Below, piece after piece: positions 8,703-18,159 of a DNA stretch of 64,000 nucleotides. Origin of the DNA: Candidatus Sulfopaludibacter sp. SbA3 (GTDB taxonomy: Bacteria > Pseudomonadota > Alphaproteobacteria > Caulobacterales > Hyphomonadaceae); the NCBI GenBank assembly GCA_945888325.1, contig CAMDAC010000001.1, positions 267,464 through 331,463 on the forward strand, read 5' to 3'. The first letter of the stretch is position 1. Each line of letters begins with the position of its first letter. The position numbers and the translations under genes are program-made. Below the pieces are notes generated by a model. The model was not told the DNA's origin, made no database searches, and was given only the letters and a program-made list of their open reading frames with translations.

Positions 8703-9587
8703 ATGCCCCGCGATCTCTTCTCCCAGTCAGTCCTCGCCGTCGCCTTGCTGATCCTGGCAGTGGTTCCCGGCGCCAACGCGCAGAAAGACGACGACGAGGA
8801 GGGACGCCGCCGCCCGCCGCCTGCCTCAGGCCCGCCCGCGATCGTCCTTTACTCCGACACCGGCCTGCGCGGCACGTCGGTCGAGCTGACCGGCGACACG
8901 CTGAACTTCAACACCATCCGCTTCAACGACAAGGCCCGCAGCGTCGAGGTCAAGGGCGGCGTGTGGCTGCTCTGCTCGGACTCCAAGCTCCGCGGTCGCT
9001 GCGAGTACGTGGACCGCACGGTGCGCAATCTCGGGGACATCAACCTCTCGGGCAACATCTCCTCCGCGCAGGCGACCGTGTATGACAAGGGCCCGATGAG
9101 CTATGACATCGCCTTCTTCGCGAACGGCGACTTTCGCGGCCCCTTCCTCGGCTTTGACGAGGGAGAGGCGACGCTCAGCCAGTACCGGTTCAACGACACG
9201 GCCAGTTCGGTTCTGGTCAACCGGGGCACGTGGCTTGTCTGTGAACACGCCGACTATCGCGGCACATGCGAGTTCATCGATGCCTCGATGAGCAATCTCG
9301 GCGACATCTACCTGAACGACCAGATATCGTCCTTCCGCCGCTACGATGTGCGCCGCGAAGGCCCGTGGCGCCGGCCGGTTGATCCGGTCTATCCGCCCGG
9401 GGGCGGCGGCATCGGGGCAGGCGGCGTGCGCGGCGAACAGACGATGTTCTACCCGTCGCCGACCAGCCGCGGCGCCCGCATCTCCAACCGCGACGGCGCC
9501 GCCACGCGCTTCTGCCAGGGCCAGGGTTTCTCCGAAGCTGTCTATAAAGCGCCGGGAAGTGTTCTCTCGGACGTACTCTGCCGCTAA
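8703..9587 (+). CDS. Secreted beta/gamma-crystallin-like protein, two domains
   Basis: A 294-residue exported protein. A signal peptide ends at about ANA-QK (residue 26), followed by an acidic and proline-rich linker. Two tandem beta/gamma-crystallin-like domains follow (about 45-125 and 130-213). Each has a hydrophobic first Greek key with a phenylalanine-glycine core (DTGLRGTSVEL; NGDFRGPFLGF), the conserved phrase FNDxAxSVxVxxGxW, and a paired-Cys second key (LCSDSKLRGRCEYV; VCEHADYRGTCEFI) ending NLGDIxLxxxISS. The C-terminal 80 residues are Gly/Arg-rich with FCQGQGFSEAV near the end. Such domains often bind calcium; the N/D-N/D-x-x-S/T-S calcium motif is not clearly present. A second crystallin-like gene follows rimM. 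Confidence 0.8.
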   Translation: MPRDLFSQSVLAVALLILAVVPGANAQKDDDEEGRRRPPPASGPPAIVLYSDTGLRGTSVELTGDTLNFNTIRFNDKARSVEVKGGVWLLCSDSKLRGRCEYVDRTVRNLGDINLSGNISSAQATVYDKGPMSYDIAFFANGDFRGPFLGFDEGEATLSQYRFNDTASSVLVNRGTWLVCEHADYRGTCEFIDASMSNLGDIYLNDQISSFRRYDVRREGPWRRPVDPVYPPGGGGIGAGGVRGEQTMFYPSPTSRGARISNRDGAATRFCQGQGFSEAVYKAPGSVLSDVLCR

Positions 9588-9597
9588 TAAGCGGCGG

Positions 9598-10155
9598 ATG
9601 GCAGCCAAACCTGATGACAGACTGATTGCTGTGGGCGTCCTCCGGGGCGCCCATGGTGTGCGCGGCGAAGTGCGCGTGAAGAGCTATACCGCTGATCCGG
9701 AAGCGCTGTTCACCTATGGGCCGTTGATGGACGAGGCGGGCGCCGTGCTGCTGACGCCGAAATCGGCGCGGGCCGGCAAGGACCATTTCATCGTCCGCCC
9801 GAAGGAGTCCCTGCAGAAAGAGCAATGGGACGCGCTGCGCGGCCGCCTCATCTATGTCCCCCGCGCCCGCCTGCCGGCGGCGGACGAAGACGAGTTCTAT
9901 GTCGAGGACCTTGCGGGGATGGACGTTTATGCCGGCGGCGACTCGCCCGCCGGGCGAGTGCGCTCGGTCCAGAATTTCGGGTCGGGCGACCTCCTGGAAG
10001 TCGATGTCACCGGCCTCGCCTCCACGGTGTTCGTGCCGTTCACGCAGGCCGATGTGCCCGTGGTGGATGTCGCGGCGCGCCGCGTCATGATCCCGGAACT
10101 CGCCGTCTGGAGCGATCCGGGAACCGGCAAGCCTGCGGACGAGGACAGCGAATAG
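9598..10155 (+). CDS. rimM: Ribosome maturation factor RimM
   Basis: A 185-residue RimM needed for 16S rRNA processing and assembly of the 30S head, where it binds S19. The N-terminal barrel has AVGVLRGAHGVRGEVRVKS with the family G-x5-H-G-x-x-G pattern; the C-terminal PRC-barrel starts at EDEFYVEDLAGMDVY. The frame is open upstream but that part is antisense-like to the crystallin gene; ATG 9598, only 10 bases after the crystallin stop, gives the normal N-terminus. Its position between two crystallin-like genes, split from rpsP and trmD, is unusual. Confidence 0.93.
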   Translation: MAAKPDDRLIAVGVLRGAHGVRGEVRVKSYTADPEALFTYGPLMDEAGAVLLTPKSARAGKDHFIVRPKESLQKEQWDALRGRLIYVPRARLPAADEDEFYVEDLAGMDVYAGGDSPAGRVRSVQNFGSGDLLEVDVTGLASTVFVPFTQADVPVVDVAARRVMIPELAVWSDPGTGKPADEDSE

Positions 10156-10234
10156 CAGCTGACGGCCCGCATGTTGCGAGCGGTTCATATCGCCCGTGTC
10201 ATTTTGAAGGTGTACTGGACGAAAGGGTCCCCAA

Positions 10235-11689
10235 ATGCGCCGCTTATCCTTGCGCACCGTTGTCGTACTGACGGTTCCCGCCATCTTCTCCGCGCCCGCT
10301 GCCTACGCGCAATACGAGACGAGCTATGGGCGAGGCGACGATGTTCCGGCCGCCATCGCCCTCTTCGATGACGAGAATTTCTACGGCGACATCCGCGACG
10401 CCTATGACCCCTTCGGCAATCTCCACGACCTCGCCTTCAACGATCAGGCGCGCTCGGTAGCGGTCTTCGCCGGCCAGTGGGAACTCTGCGAGCACAAGAA
10501 CTTCACCGGCCGCTGCGTGTTCATCAAGGAAGACGTCAGCGACCTCGGCTGGTTCGGGCTTGCTGGCCGCGTCTCCTCCGTACGCCCCATATATGAGTAT
10601 ACCGAGGCCGCGCACGGCCTCCTCTTCTCGCGCGACAAGTATGGCTACATCCGCTACGCCAACAACGAGAGCTATGGCTACGACACCTGGAACTACGGCT
10701 ATGCCAGTTCCTGGGGCCTGAGTGTCTCTCATTACGGCTACTCGCCGGACTATCACCGCTACGGCTATTACAGCCCGACCTGGGGCTACGACCCCTACGG
10801 CTTCGCCTGGGGTCCGCGCGGCACCATCCGCTACACCACGACCTACCGCCGCCACCCGCGCCCGAGCGTGATCAACCCCTACTGGACCGGTTGGGACTGG
10901 CGCCGGTCCGACTGGCGGCACGGCCACTGGAGCTGGCGCGACGGCGGACACGGCGATGACTGGCGCGACTGGCGCCGGGGTGACCGGGACCACCGCGATG
11001 ACCGTGACGGACGTGGCGGACGCGACTGGCGCCCGGGTGACGGCGACGGCAGAGGCGGTGATGGACGTGGCGGCCGAGATGACCGCGACGACCGTCCGGT
11101 GCGCGATGTTCCCGGCGATCGCTGGGGACCCGGCGCTGGCGGCACCCGCACCGTGACACCGATACCGGACGATCCACGTCCAGGCCGCGAAGGCCGGGGC
11201 GGAAGAGATGGACGTGACGGGCGTGATGGACGCGGCGGCGGGGGCGGCGGAAGCTGGACTCCCGGCGCCGGCACCGGCACCGCCATCGTGACCCCGCCGG
11301 CGGATCCCCCGCGCGAGCCTCGGGGTGGACGCGAAGGCTGGGGCGGGCGCGTCGGTACGCCGGATGGCCTGCTCGGCGGTCCGGGCACGGAAACGCCGCG
11401 CGGCGGCGGAGACGGTGTGCGCGGACGCGGACGCGGCGGTGATGATGCCGGAGGCGGCGGCGGCAGCGATGACCGCCGCAGCGGTAGCCGGTTCGGAGAC
11501 GGAATGTCCGGGGGCGGAATTTTCGGTGCGGGCTCAAGCCGCAGCGCGCCGGCGGTGGTCTCTTCGCCGCCACCCCCACCGCCTCCGCCCCCGCCGCGCG
11601 AAAGCCGCCGGGGCGGGGACAGCGACGGCGCAAGCCCGGGCCGGGGTGATGGCGGCCGTGACGGCTCCCGCCGCCGCGACAAGGATTGA
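10235..11689 (+). CDS. Secreted crystallin-like protein with long Gly/Arg/Asp-rich tail
   Basis: A 484-residue exported protein. The signal peptide is residues 1-25 (cut after AAYA). Residues 37-120 form one beta/gamma-crystallin-like domain of the same type as at 8703: DDENFYGDIRD, FNDQARSVAVFAGQW, ELCEHKNFTGRCVFI, then DLGWFGLAGRVSSV. Residues 130-215 are Tyr/Gly/Trp-rich (YGYDTWNYGYASSWG). About 270 residues from 215 on are low complexity, mostly Gly, Arg, Asp and Pro (repeated RDGRGGRD-like units), with a run of ten prolines near residue 455. The tail is predicted disordered and strongly charged. RBS GAAAGGG sits 7 bases before the ATG. It is convergent with the GT2 gene, 9 bases apart, over a strong hairpin. 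Confidence 0.72.
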   Translation: MRRLSLRTVVVLTVPAIFSAPAAYAQYETSYGRGDDVPAAIALFDDENFYGDIRDAYDPFGNLHDLAFNDQARSVAVFAGQWELCEHKNFTGRCVFIKEDVSDLGWFGLAGRVSSVRPIYEYTEAAHGLLFSRDKYGYIRYANNESYGYDTWNYGYASSWGLSVSHYGYSPDYHRYGYYSPTWGYDPYGFAWGPRGTIRYTTTYRRHPRPSVINPYWTGWDWRRSDWRHGHWSWRDGGHGDDWRDWRRGDRDHRDDRDGRGGRDWRPGDGDGRGGDGRGGRDDRDDRPVRDVPGDRWGPGAGGTRTVTPIPDDPRPGREGRGGRDGRDGRDGRGGGGGGSWTPGAGTGTAIVTPPADPPREPRGGREGWGGRVGTPDGLLGGPGTETPRGGGDGVRGRGRGGDDAGGGGGSDDRRSGSRFGDGMSGGGIFGAGSSRSAPAVVSSPPPPPPPPPPRESRRGGDSDGASPGRGDGGRDGSRRRDKD

Positions 11690-11693
11690 GGTG

Positions 11694-11739
11694 ACGGCCT
11701 AGCCGCCGCGTGGATCATTCCACTCGGCGGCTAGGCCGT
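11694..11739. terminator. Long GC-rich hairpin between convergent genes
   Basis: Positions 11694-11708 (ACGGCCTAGCCGCCG) pair perfectly with 11725-11739, a 15-bp stem. After one mismatch four further pairs (GTGG/CCAC) close a 6-base loop. It lies between the crystallin-like gene and the GT2 gene and encodes the last codons of the GT2 protein. No T-run follows on either side, so it is a hairpin-only bidirectional terminator or a mRNA 3'-end stabiliser. Confidence 0.6.
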
Positions 11740-12448
11740 ATCCGCCTCGCCGCACCAGCCAGAACATCCCGATCAGATCGAAGATGCCGGCGCCGAGGCG
11801 CCCGAGGAATCCGTACTTCGACTGGCCCGCCAGGCGCTGCCGGTCGTTCACCAGCTCCTCGCGCACCTCCCATCCCGCCCGCTTGATCAGCGCCGGCAGG
11901 AAGCGGTGCATCGAGGCAAAGTAGGGCAGGTCACGGAACGCCTGCGTCCGGATCAGCTTCCAGCCGCAGCCCGTATCGGTCGCATCGTCCTGCAGCACGA
12001 ACCGGCGTACGCCGTTGGCGACGCGGGACTGGACCCACTTGAATCCGGAATCGTTGCGGCTGTTGCGCTTGCCCGCAATGATGCCGAGCTTGCCGGGCGC
12101 GCCCGGTGCGATCAGCGCTTGCCAGAGGCGCGCGGTATCGTTCGGATCATTCTGCCCGTCGCCGTCGAGCAGCTGCACCCAGTCTCCGCGTACGGATTTG
12201 AGGCCCGTGAACAGCGCTGCGGATTTCCCCCGCCGCTCCACATGCGTCAGCACCGTCACGGTGTCCGGATGCGCCGCTTTCGCCTCGGCCAGTTCCGCGC
12301 CGGTCGCGTCCCCGGACGCATCGTTGACGCAGATCACCTCGAAATCGATCCCCGCCAGCACGGCATGCACCTCGTCGATCACGGGATGCACATTGCCCGC
12401 CTCATTGAAGAAGGGGATCAGCACGGAAAGGGCAGGGGTCTGGGTCAT
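11699..12448 (-). CDS. Glycosyltransferase family 2, DPM1/ArnC-like
   Basis: A 249-residue GT-A enzyme. It opens with SVLIPFFNEAGNVHPVIDEV, the nucleotide-binding start of family 2, followed by ICVNDASGDATG and the metal-binding QLLDGDGQNDPNDT (DxD-like). The arrangement resembles dolichol- or undecaprenyl-phosphate sugar transferases, which load mannose, glucose or an amino sugar onto a lipid carrier. The C-terminus (LGRLGAGIFDLIGMFWLVRR) has an amphipathic helix but no multi-pass membrane domain. The final codons lie within the hairpin shared with the convergent crystallin gene. It is divergent from the Kef-type antiporter. Confidence 0.88.
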   Translation of the reverse strand: MTQTPALSVLIPFFNEAGNVHPVIDEVHAVLAGIDFEVICVNDASGDATGAELAEAKAAHPDTVTVLTHVERRGKSAALFTGLKSVRGDWVQLLDGDGQNDPNDTARLWQALIAPGAPGKLGIIAGKRNSRNDSGFKWVQSRVANGVRRFVLQDDATDTGCGWKLIRTQAFRDLPYFASMHRFLPALIKRAGWEVREELVNDRQRLAGQSKYGFLGRLGAGIFDLIGMFWLVRRGGYGLAAEWNDPRGG

Positions 12449-12549
12449 TCGGCTCCTGCCTAGTCCAGCCCGCGCCGGAATCCAATCTCCTGTCTTGCGA
12501 GCCTGCCTGCGCGCTGTAAGGCTGGCTGCAGCCGAACGGGAAAGAGAGC

Positions 12550-14355
12550 ATGGCCGCCGAAGTTGCCCACGGACCCGATCTGGGCGCCCTCGTGATCCTG
12601 CTCGGCTCAGCCGTGATCGCAGTGCCGATCTTCAAGCGTATCGGTTTTGGCTCGGTGCTCGGCTATCTCGCCGCCGGTCTCGTCATCGGCCCCTTCGGCT
12701 TCCGCGTGTTCACCGAGCCTGCGGAAATCCTGCACGTCGCCGAACTCGGCGTGGTGATGTTCCTCTTTATAATCGGTCTCGAGATGCAGCCCTCGCGGCT
12801 GTGGGGGATGCGCAAGGAAATCTTTGGCCTCGGCCTCGCGCAGGTGCTCACCTGCATCCTGCTGCTCTCCTGGGTCGGGGTCGCGCTCGGCTATTCGCCG
12901 CAAACCTCGTTGATCGCGGGCACCGGCTTCGTGCTGACCTCCACCGCCATCGTCATGCAGATGCTTCAGGAGCGCGGCGATATCGCCAAGCCGAAGGGGC
13001 AGAAGATGGTCTCGATCCTCCTCTTCGAGGATCTCGCGATCGTGCCGCTGCTCGCCCTGGTCGCCTTCCTCGCGCCGGGGGCAGGGGAAGTGACAATGGC
13101 CGAGCGGCTGACCGGCGTCGTAATCGGCCTCGGCGCGATCCTCGCGCTGGTCATCGCGGGCCGCTACTTGCTGAATCCCATCTTCCGCATCCTTGCCGCC
13201 GCCCGGGCCCGCGAAGTGATGACGGCCGCCGCATTGCTCGTCGTGCTCGGCGCCGCCTGGGGCATACAGCTCGGCGGGCTTTCGACGGCTATGGGCGCCT
13301 TCCTCGCCGGCGTGCTGCTGTCGGAATCGTCCTACCGCCACGAACTGGAAGCAGATGTCGAACCCTTCCGGGGCATCCTGCTCGGCCTCTTCTTCCTCGC
13401 GGTCGGCATGTCGCTGGACCTCAACGTGGTCGCGGACAACTGGCAGCTGATCGCCATCAGCGTCGTCGCCTTCACGCTGCTCAAGGCCGCCGGCGTCTAC
13501 AGCGTCGCCCGCCTGTTCAAGGCCAGCCACCGCGAGGCGACCGAGCGCACCGTACTGATGACGCAGGGCGGCGAGTTCGCTTTCGTCCTCTACGCCGCCG
13601 CGCTCGCGGTCGGCCTGATAAGCGACGAAGGCAGCGCCATGCTGACCGCCATCATCATCGTCTCGATGCTGCTGACGCCGCTGTTCGTGCTGATCCATGA
13701 CCGGCTGAAGCCGGAGGTCGAGGTCGATGCCAGCGGCGTCGAGACGCCGAAGGACGCGACCGGCACGGCGCTGCTGATCGGCTTCGGCCGCTTCGGCCAG
13801 ATCGTGAGCCAGCCGCTGCTGGCGCGCGGCTATTCCGTCACCACCATCGACAATGATCCCGAGATGATCCGCGTCGCGGCCTCCTTCGGCTTCAAGGTCT
13901 ATTTCGGCGATGGCCAGCGGCTCGACATCCTGCACGCCGCCGGGGCGCATCACGCCTCGTTGATCCTTGTCTGCATCGACGACCGGGCGGCAGCGACCCG
14001 GATCGTCCAGCTAGTGCGCCACGAATTCCCGAACACGCTGCTGCTCGCCCGCGCCTATGACCGGGAGCATGGCATGGAGCTGGTGAAGGCCGGGGTGGAC
14101 TATCCGGTGCGCGAGACATTCGAGTCCGCCATCAAGTTCGCCCGCGCGGCGCTGGACCGGCTGGGCGAGCCCGAAGCCGCCATCGACGACGCCATCGAGG
14201 AACTCCGCCGCCGCGACGAGGAACGCTTCGCCCTGCAGCTGACCGGCGGCATGCTGGCCGGCCGCGAACTGATGATCGGCAATGGCGGCAGCGAGAAACC
14301 AAAAGACGTCGCCGGGCCGGACACGACGCCGGACGAAAGCCCGGTTGGCGGTTGA
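12550..14355 (+). CDS. CPA2 family monovalent cation:proton antiporter, KefB/KefC-like
   Basis: A 601-residue inner-membrane protein. Residues 10-380 form about 12 transmembrane helices of the Na+/H+ exchanger fold, including GLVIGPFGFRVF, GVVMFLFIIGLEM and STAMGAFLAGVLLSES. Residues 400-520 are a TrkA-N (RCK) domain opening GTALLIGFGRFGQIVSQ (GxGxxG) with TIDNDPEM, which binds NAD(H). Kef proteins export potassium in exchange for protons and acidify the cytoplasm during electrophile stress, gated by glutathione adducts. Glutathione gating is inferred from the family; no KefF/KefG partner gene is adjacent. It lies between the GT2 gene and trmD. Confidence 0.92.
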   Translation: MAAEVAHGPDLGALVILLGSAVIAVPIFKRIGFGSVLGYLAAGLVIGPFGFRVFTEPAEILHVAELGVVMFLFIIGLEMQPSRLWGMRKEIFGLGLAQVLTCILLLSWVGVALGYSPQTSLIAGTGFVLTSTAIVMQMLQERGDIAKPKGQKMVSILLFEDLAIVPLLALVAFLAPGAGEVTMAERLTGVVIGLGAILALVIAGRYLLNPIFRILAAARAREVMTAAALLVVLGAAWGIQLGGLSTAMGAFLAGVLLSESSYRHELEADVEPFRGILLGLFFLAVGMSLDLNVVADNWQLIAISVVAFTLLKAAGVYSVARLFKASHREATERTVLMTQGGEFAFVLYAAALAVGLISDEGSAMLTAIIIVSMLLTPLFVLIHDRLKPEVEVDASGVETPKDATGTALLIGFGRFGQIVSQPLLARGYSVTTIDNDPEMIRVAASFGFKVYFGDGQRLDILHAAGAHHASLILVCIDDRAAATRIVQLVRHEFPNTLLLARAYDREHGMELVKAGVDYPVRETFESAIKFARAALDRLGEPEAAIDDAIEELRRRDEERFALQLTGGMLAGRELMIGNGGSEKPKDVAGPDTTPDESPVGG

Positions 14356-14379
14356 GCGCCCGCGCGCTAAACCCCGCCC

Positions 14380-15105
14380 ATGTTCACCGCCACCTGCATC
14401 ACCCTCGTGCCCGAGGCGTATCCCGGCCCGCTCGGCGCCTCGATCCTGGGCCGGTCGCGCGCCGAAGGCATCTGGGGGCTCGAAACTGTGGACCTGCGCA
14501 CCTTCGGCCTCGGCAAGCACCGCAAGGTCGATGACACGCCGGCCGGGGGCGGGGCGGGCCTGGTTTTGCGTGCCGATGTGGCCGCTGCCGCCCTGGACAG
14601 TGTTCCGGCCAATGGCCGCCCCCTCGTTTACCTTTCCCCGCGCGGCCCCCGGTTTAACCATCAAATGGCCCGTGACTGGGCGGCGGGGCCAGGCGTCGTT
14701 CTGTTCTGCGGCCGGTTCGAGGGCCTCGACGAGCGGGTGATCGAGGCGCGGGGGATGCAGGAAGTCTCGCTGGGGGACTTTGTTCTCGCCGGCGGGGATG
14801 TTGCGGCTATGGCGATGGTCGAGGCGGCAGTGCGGCTTTTGCCCGGTGTGGCGGGCAATGCGGCCTCTCTGACCGGGGAATCCTTCGAGACCGGCCTGCT
14901 GGAACACCCCCAGTATACCCAGCCCAGGGAGTGGGAGGGGCGGGGGATTCCGGACATTCTCCTCTCCGGCGACCACAAGCGCATAGAAGAGTGGCGTCTG
15001 GACCGCTCAAAGGCGTTGACTTTTGACCGCCGCCCCGATTTATACGCCGCTTACTCCCGACCCCCCACATTTGTTGCGCCGGAGACTGGCGATGAACCTG
15101 ATTAA
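14380..15105 (+). CDS. trmD: tRNA (guanine37-N1)-methyltransferase TrmD
   Basis: A 241-residue SPOUT methyltransferase making m1G37 in tRNAs for Leu, Pro and Arg, which prevents +1 frameshifting. The trefoil-knot SAM site is visible as [30 protein letters not shown] and the C-terminal [24 protein letters not shown] in segments, with the usual KRIEEWR tail. Length is typical. It starts 24 bases after the antiporter stop and its last 14 bases overlap the rplS start, so rplS is probably translationally coupled. Confidence 0.96.
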   Translation: MFTATCITLVPEAYPGPLGASILGRSRAEGIWGLETVDLRTFGLGKHRKVDDTPAGGGAGLVLRADVAAAALDSVPANGRPLVYLSPRGPRFNHQMARDWAAGPGVVLFCGRFEGLDERVIEARGMQEVSLGDFVLAGGDVAAMAMVEAAVRLLPGVAGNAASLTGESFETGLLEHPQYTQPREWEGRGIPDILLSGDHKRIEEWRLDRSKALTFDRRPDLYAAYSRPPTFVAPETGDEPD

Positions 15106-15655
15106 AGAGCTTGAGACGGCCGAAATGGCCCGCGTTCTCGGCGACAAGAAAATTCCGACCTTCTCGCCCGGCGACACGCTGGCGGTGAACGTCAAGATCA
15201 AGGAAGGCGACCGTGAGCGCGTCCAGCGCTACGAAGGCGTCTGCATCGCCCGCGCCGGTCAGGGCCTCAACGAGAGCTTCACGGTCCGCAAGATCTCCTT
15301 CGGTGAAGGCGTCGAGCGCGTTTTCCCGGTGGTCTCGCCGCTGATCGACTCGATCGAAGTGGTCCGCAAGGGCCGCGTCCGCCGCGCGAAACTCTACTAT
15401 CTGCGCGACCTGCGCGGCAAAGGTGCCCGTATCGCCGAGCGCACCACCGGCCACGGCATCGAAACCCAGGAACTGGCCGTTTCGAAAACCGAGCGCCGCC
15501 GCCAGAAGGACGCCGAAAAGGTCGCCCGCAAGGACACTGCTGCCAAGGCCCGCGCTGAAGCCGCTGAAGCCGCCGCTGCTGCCGAGGCTGTCGCCGCTGC
15601 AGAAGCCGCCGAAGCTGCTGCTGCCGCCGCTGCTGAAAAGCCCGCCGAAGAATAG
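15092..15655 (+). CDS. rplS: 50S ribosomal protein L19
   Basis: A 187-residue L19, located at the 30S-50S interface. The core (1-115) reads [39 protein letters not shown] and [14 protein letters not shown], all family hallmarks. Residues 116-187 are a Lys/Arg and then Ala/Glu-rich extension (long [11 protein letters not shown] stretches), absent in E. coli L19 but common in alphaproteobacteria. The ATG at 15092 lies inside trmD, overlapping it by 14 bases. An intrinsic terminator follows 28 bases after the stop. Confidence 0.96.
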   Translation: MNLIKELETAEMARVLGDKKIPTFSPGDTLAVNVKIKEGDRERVQRYEGVCIARAGQGLNESFTVRKISFGEGVERVFPVVSPLIDSIEVVRKGRVRRAKLYYLRDLRGKGARIAERTTGHGIETQELAVSKTERRRQKDAEKVARKDTAAKARAEAAEAAAAAEAVAAAEAAEAAAAAAAEKPAEE

Positions 15656-15683
15656 GTTTCTGCTCAAGGCCCAACCTCCAAAG

Positions 15684-15711
15684 CGCCCTTGCCTTGCGGC
15701 AGGGGCGTTTT
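15684..15711 (+). terminator. Rho-independent terminator after rplS
   Basis: CGCCCTTGCC at 15684-15693 pairs with GGCAGGGGCG at 15698-15707 (10 pairs including one G-T), with a four-base loop TTGC and TTTT at 15708-15711. It should end the trmD-rplS transcript. Confidence 0.85.
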
Positions 15712-15777
15712 CGCATTTGACAGGCTTCCTTCCTGCAGCGCCGCCGCTATTGTGCGGCGCGCAAGAGCGAGACCGAA

Positions 15778-17175
15778 ATGCCCCGCAAGACCCTCTACGA
15801 CAAGATCTGGGACGCGCATGTCGTCCATACCGACGCCGCCTCCGGCGAGAGCCTCCTCTATATTGACCTCCACCTCATCCATGAGGTGACAACCCCGCAG
15901 GCGTTTGACGGCCTGAAGGTCGCGGGCCGCCGGGTGCGCCGGCCGGAGCTGACCCTTGCAGTTGCCGATCACAATACGCCGACCGAGAACCAGTCGCTCG
16001 GCCTTGCGGGCGTCAAGGATTCCGAAGCGCGCAACCAGCTCGAGACGCTGACGCGCAATGTCGCCGAATACGGCATTCAGTTCTTCCCGATGGGCGACAT
16101 CAACAATGGCATCGTCCACGTCGTCGGGCCGGAGCAGGGGCGCACCCAGCCCGGCATGACGATTGTCTGCGGTGACAGCCATACCTCCACCCATGGCGCC
16201 TTTGGCGCGCTGGCGCATGGTATCGGCACGTCCGAGGTCGAGCATGTGCTCGCCACGCAAACGCTCCGGGCCCGGAAGATGCTGAACATGGCCGTCGAAG
16301 TGTCCGGCCGCTTGCGCGAAGGCGTCACGGCGAAGGACCTTGCCCTCCATATCATCGCCATCACCGGCACGGCCGGCGGCACCGGCTATGTCATCGAATA
16401 CCGGGGCGACGCGGTCCGCGCCCTGTCGATGGAAGGGCGGATGACGCTGTGCAACCTCTCCATCGAAGGCGGTGCCCGCGCGGGTCTCGTCGCCCCTGAC
16501 GAGAAGACGTTCGCCTATGTGAAGGGCCGCCCCGCCGCGCCGAAGGGCGGCGCCTGGGAGATGGCGGAGCGCTACTGGCAGACCCTGCGCTCGGACGACG
16601 ACGCGGTGTTCGACCATGTGTTGACGATCAAGGGCGAAGAGGTCGAGCCGACCGTGACCTGGGGCACGAGCCCCGAGCAGGGGATTGCCCTCTCCGCCAA
16701 TATTCCGCGCCCGGAAGATTTCGCCGATCCGGTGAAGGCGGCCGCCTGCGAACGCGCGCTCGCCTATATGGGTCTTGAAGGCGGCAAGCCGATTGCGGGC
16801 ACGCCGGTCCAGCGCGTCTTCATCGGCTCGTGCACCAACTCGCGCATCGAAGACCTGCGTGCCGCCGCTGCCATCGCGAAGACCGGCAAGGTCGCTGCAG
16901 GAGTGCGCGCCATGGTCGTGCCCGGCTCCGGTCTTGTTCGTGCGCAGGCGGAGGAGGAGGGCCTTGATCAGGTTTTCTTCGAAGCTGGATTCGAATGGCG
17001 CGAGCCGGGTTGTTCCATGTGCCTTGGCATGAACCCGGACATCCTCGCGCCTGGCGAGCGCTGCGCTTCGACCTCCAACCGCAATTTCGAAGGCCGTCAG
17101 GGCCGGGGTGGCCGCACCCACCTGATGAGCCCCCAGCTTGCTGCCCGCGCCGCCCTCACGGGCGTCATCGGTTAA
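15778..17175 (+). CDS. leuC: 3-isopropylmalate dehydratase large subunit
   Basis: A 465-residue aconitase-family enzyme that, with LeuD, isomerises 2- to 3-isopropylmalate in leucine synthesis. The [4Fe-4S] cluster ligands are the Cys in FIGSCTNSR and the two in [13 protein letters not shown]. Other family blocks are [40 protein letters not shown] and the C-terminal [19 protein letters not shown] in segments. It follows the rplS terminator and starts with ATG 66 bases further on. The bioB gene follows 27 bases after the stop; leuD is 4.5 kb downstream, not adjacent. Confidence 0.97.
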   Translation: MPRKTLYDKIWDAHVVHTDAASGESLLYIDLHLIHEVTTPQAFDGLKVAGRRVRRPELTLAVADHNTPTENQSLGLAGVKDSEARNQLETLTRNVAEYGIQFFPMGDINNGIVHVVGPEQGRTQPGMTIVCGDSHTSTHGAFGALAHGIGTSEVEHVLATQTLRARKMLNMAVEVSGRLREGVTAKDLALHIIAITGTAGGTGYVIEYRGDAVRALSMEGRMTLCNLSIEGGARAGLVAPDEKTFAYVKGRPAAPKGGAWEMAERYWQTLRSDDDAVFDHVLTIKGEEVEPTVTWGTSPEQGIALSANIPRPEDFADPVKAAACERALAYMGLEGGKPIAGTPVQRVFIGSCTNSRIEDLRAAAAIAKTGKVAAGVRAMVVPGSGLVRAQAEEEGLDQVFFEAGFEWREPGCSMCLGMNPDILAPGERCASTSNRNFEGRQGRGGRTHLMSPQLAARAALTGVIG

Positions 17176-17202
17176 TCCGCTTACAGACAAAGGAACGCGA
17201 CC

Positions 17203-18159
17203 ATGGCCTTCGATCTTGCCCCCCGTCAGGACTGGACCCTCGAAGAGATCGCGGCGGTTTATGAACTCCCGCTCGACCAGCTGATGGCCCGCGCGCTCGC
17301 CGTGAAGGCCGCCAACTGGCCGGATGGCGCGGTGCAGAAATCCCAGCTGCTGTCGATCAAGACCGGCGGCTGCCCCGAGGATTGCGGGTATTGCAGCCAG
17401 TCCGCCAAGTTCGACACCGGCCTCAAGGCCGAGAAACTTCTCCCCCTCGAAGAGGTCGTCGAGACGGCCCGCCGGGCGAAAGCCAATGGGGCGGACCGGT
17501 TCTGCATGGGCGCGGCCTGGCGCTCGCTCAAGGACCGGGACCTGCCGAAGGTGGCCGAGATGATTTCTGCCGTGAAGGCGGAAGGTCTCGAGACCTGTGT
17601 TACGTTGGGCATGCTCGAGGAAGGACAGGCCGAAGCGCTGAAGGCGGCCGGGCTCGACTATTACAACCATAACCTCGACACTTCGCGCGAATATTACGGC
17701 GAAGTCGTCAGCACACGCACTTATGACGACCGGCTGGAAACCCTCGGGCGGTGCCGCACCGCCGGCATCAAGCTCTGCTGCGGCGGCATCCTCGGCATGG
17801 GCGAATCCCGCGCGGACCGGGTCGGGCTGATCCACGAACTCTCCAAGCTGACGCCGCATCCGGAAAGCGTGCCGGTCAACAAGCTCGTGCCGATCAAGGG
17901 TACGCCGCTCGGAAACAGCGAAGAGCTCGACACGCTGGAACTCACCCGCGCCATTGCCACCTGCCGCATCGTCTTCCCGCAAAGCTGGGTGCGCCTCTCG
18001 GCGGGCCGCGAGTCGATGAGCCCGGAAGGCCAGGCGCTGTGCCTGCTCGCCGGCGCCAATTCCATCTTCGTTGGCGACCGCCTGCTGACCACGCCGCTGC
18101 CGGGGGCGGACAAGGATGCGAAGCTGCTGGAGTCGGTGGGCGGTTGCGCGAAGTGCTGA
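17203..18159 (+). CDS. bioB: Biotin synthase
   Basis: A 318-residue radical-SAM enzyme inserting sulfur into dethiobiotin. The SAM-cluster motif C-x3-C-x2-C is at Cys57, Cys61, Cys64 in [16 protein letters not shown]. The auxiliary [2Fe-2S] ligands are expected in FCMGAAWRS and ETCVTLGML, and the Arg ligand in RLSAGRESM. Length and the C-terminal [16 protein letters not shown] match BioB. It starts 27 bases after leuC and probably shares its transcript. No other biotin genes are nearby. Confidence 0.96.
   Translation: MAFDLAPRQDWTLEEIAAVYELPLDQLMARALAVKAANWPDGAVQKSQLLSIKTGGCPEDCGYCSQSAKFDTGLKAEKLLPLEEVVETARRAKANGADRFCMGAAWRSLKDRDLPKVAEMISAVKAEGLETCVTLGMLEEGQAEALKAAGLDYYNHNLDTSREYYGEVVSTRTYDDRLETLGRCRTAGIKLCCGGILGMGESRADRVGLIHELSKLTPHPESVPVNKLVPIKGTPLGNSEELDTLELTRAIATCRIVFPQSWVRLSAGRESMSPEGQALCLLAGANSIFVGDRLLTTPLPGADKDAKLLESVGGCAKC

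Noticed and set aside
12607..13953. 448-residue open frame antisense to the Kef-type antiporter
   Set aside because: Product is His/Asp/Glu/Gln-rich and non-hydrophobic, a typical mirror of a membrane protein gene in high-GC DNA.
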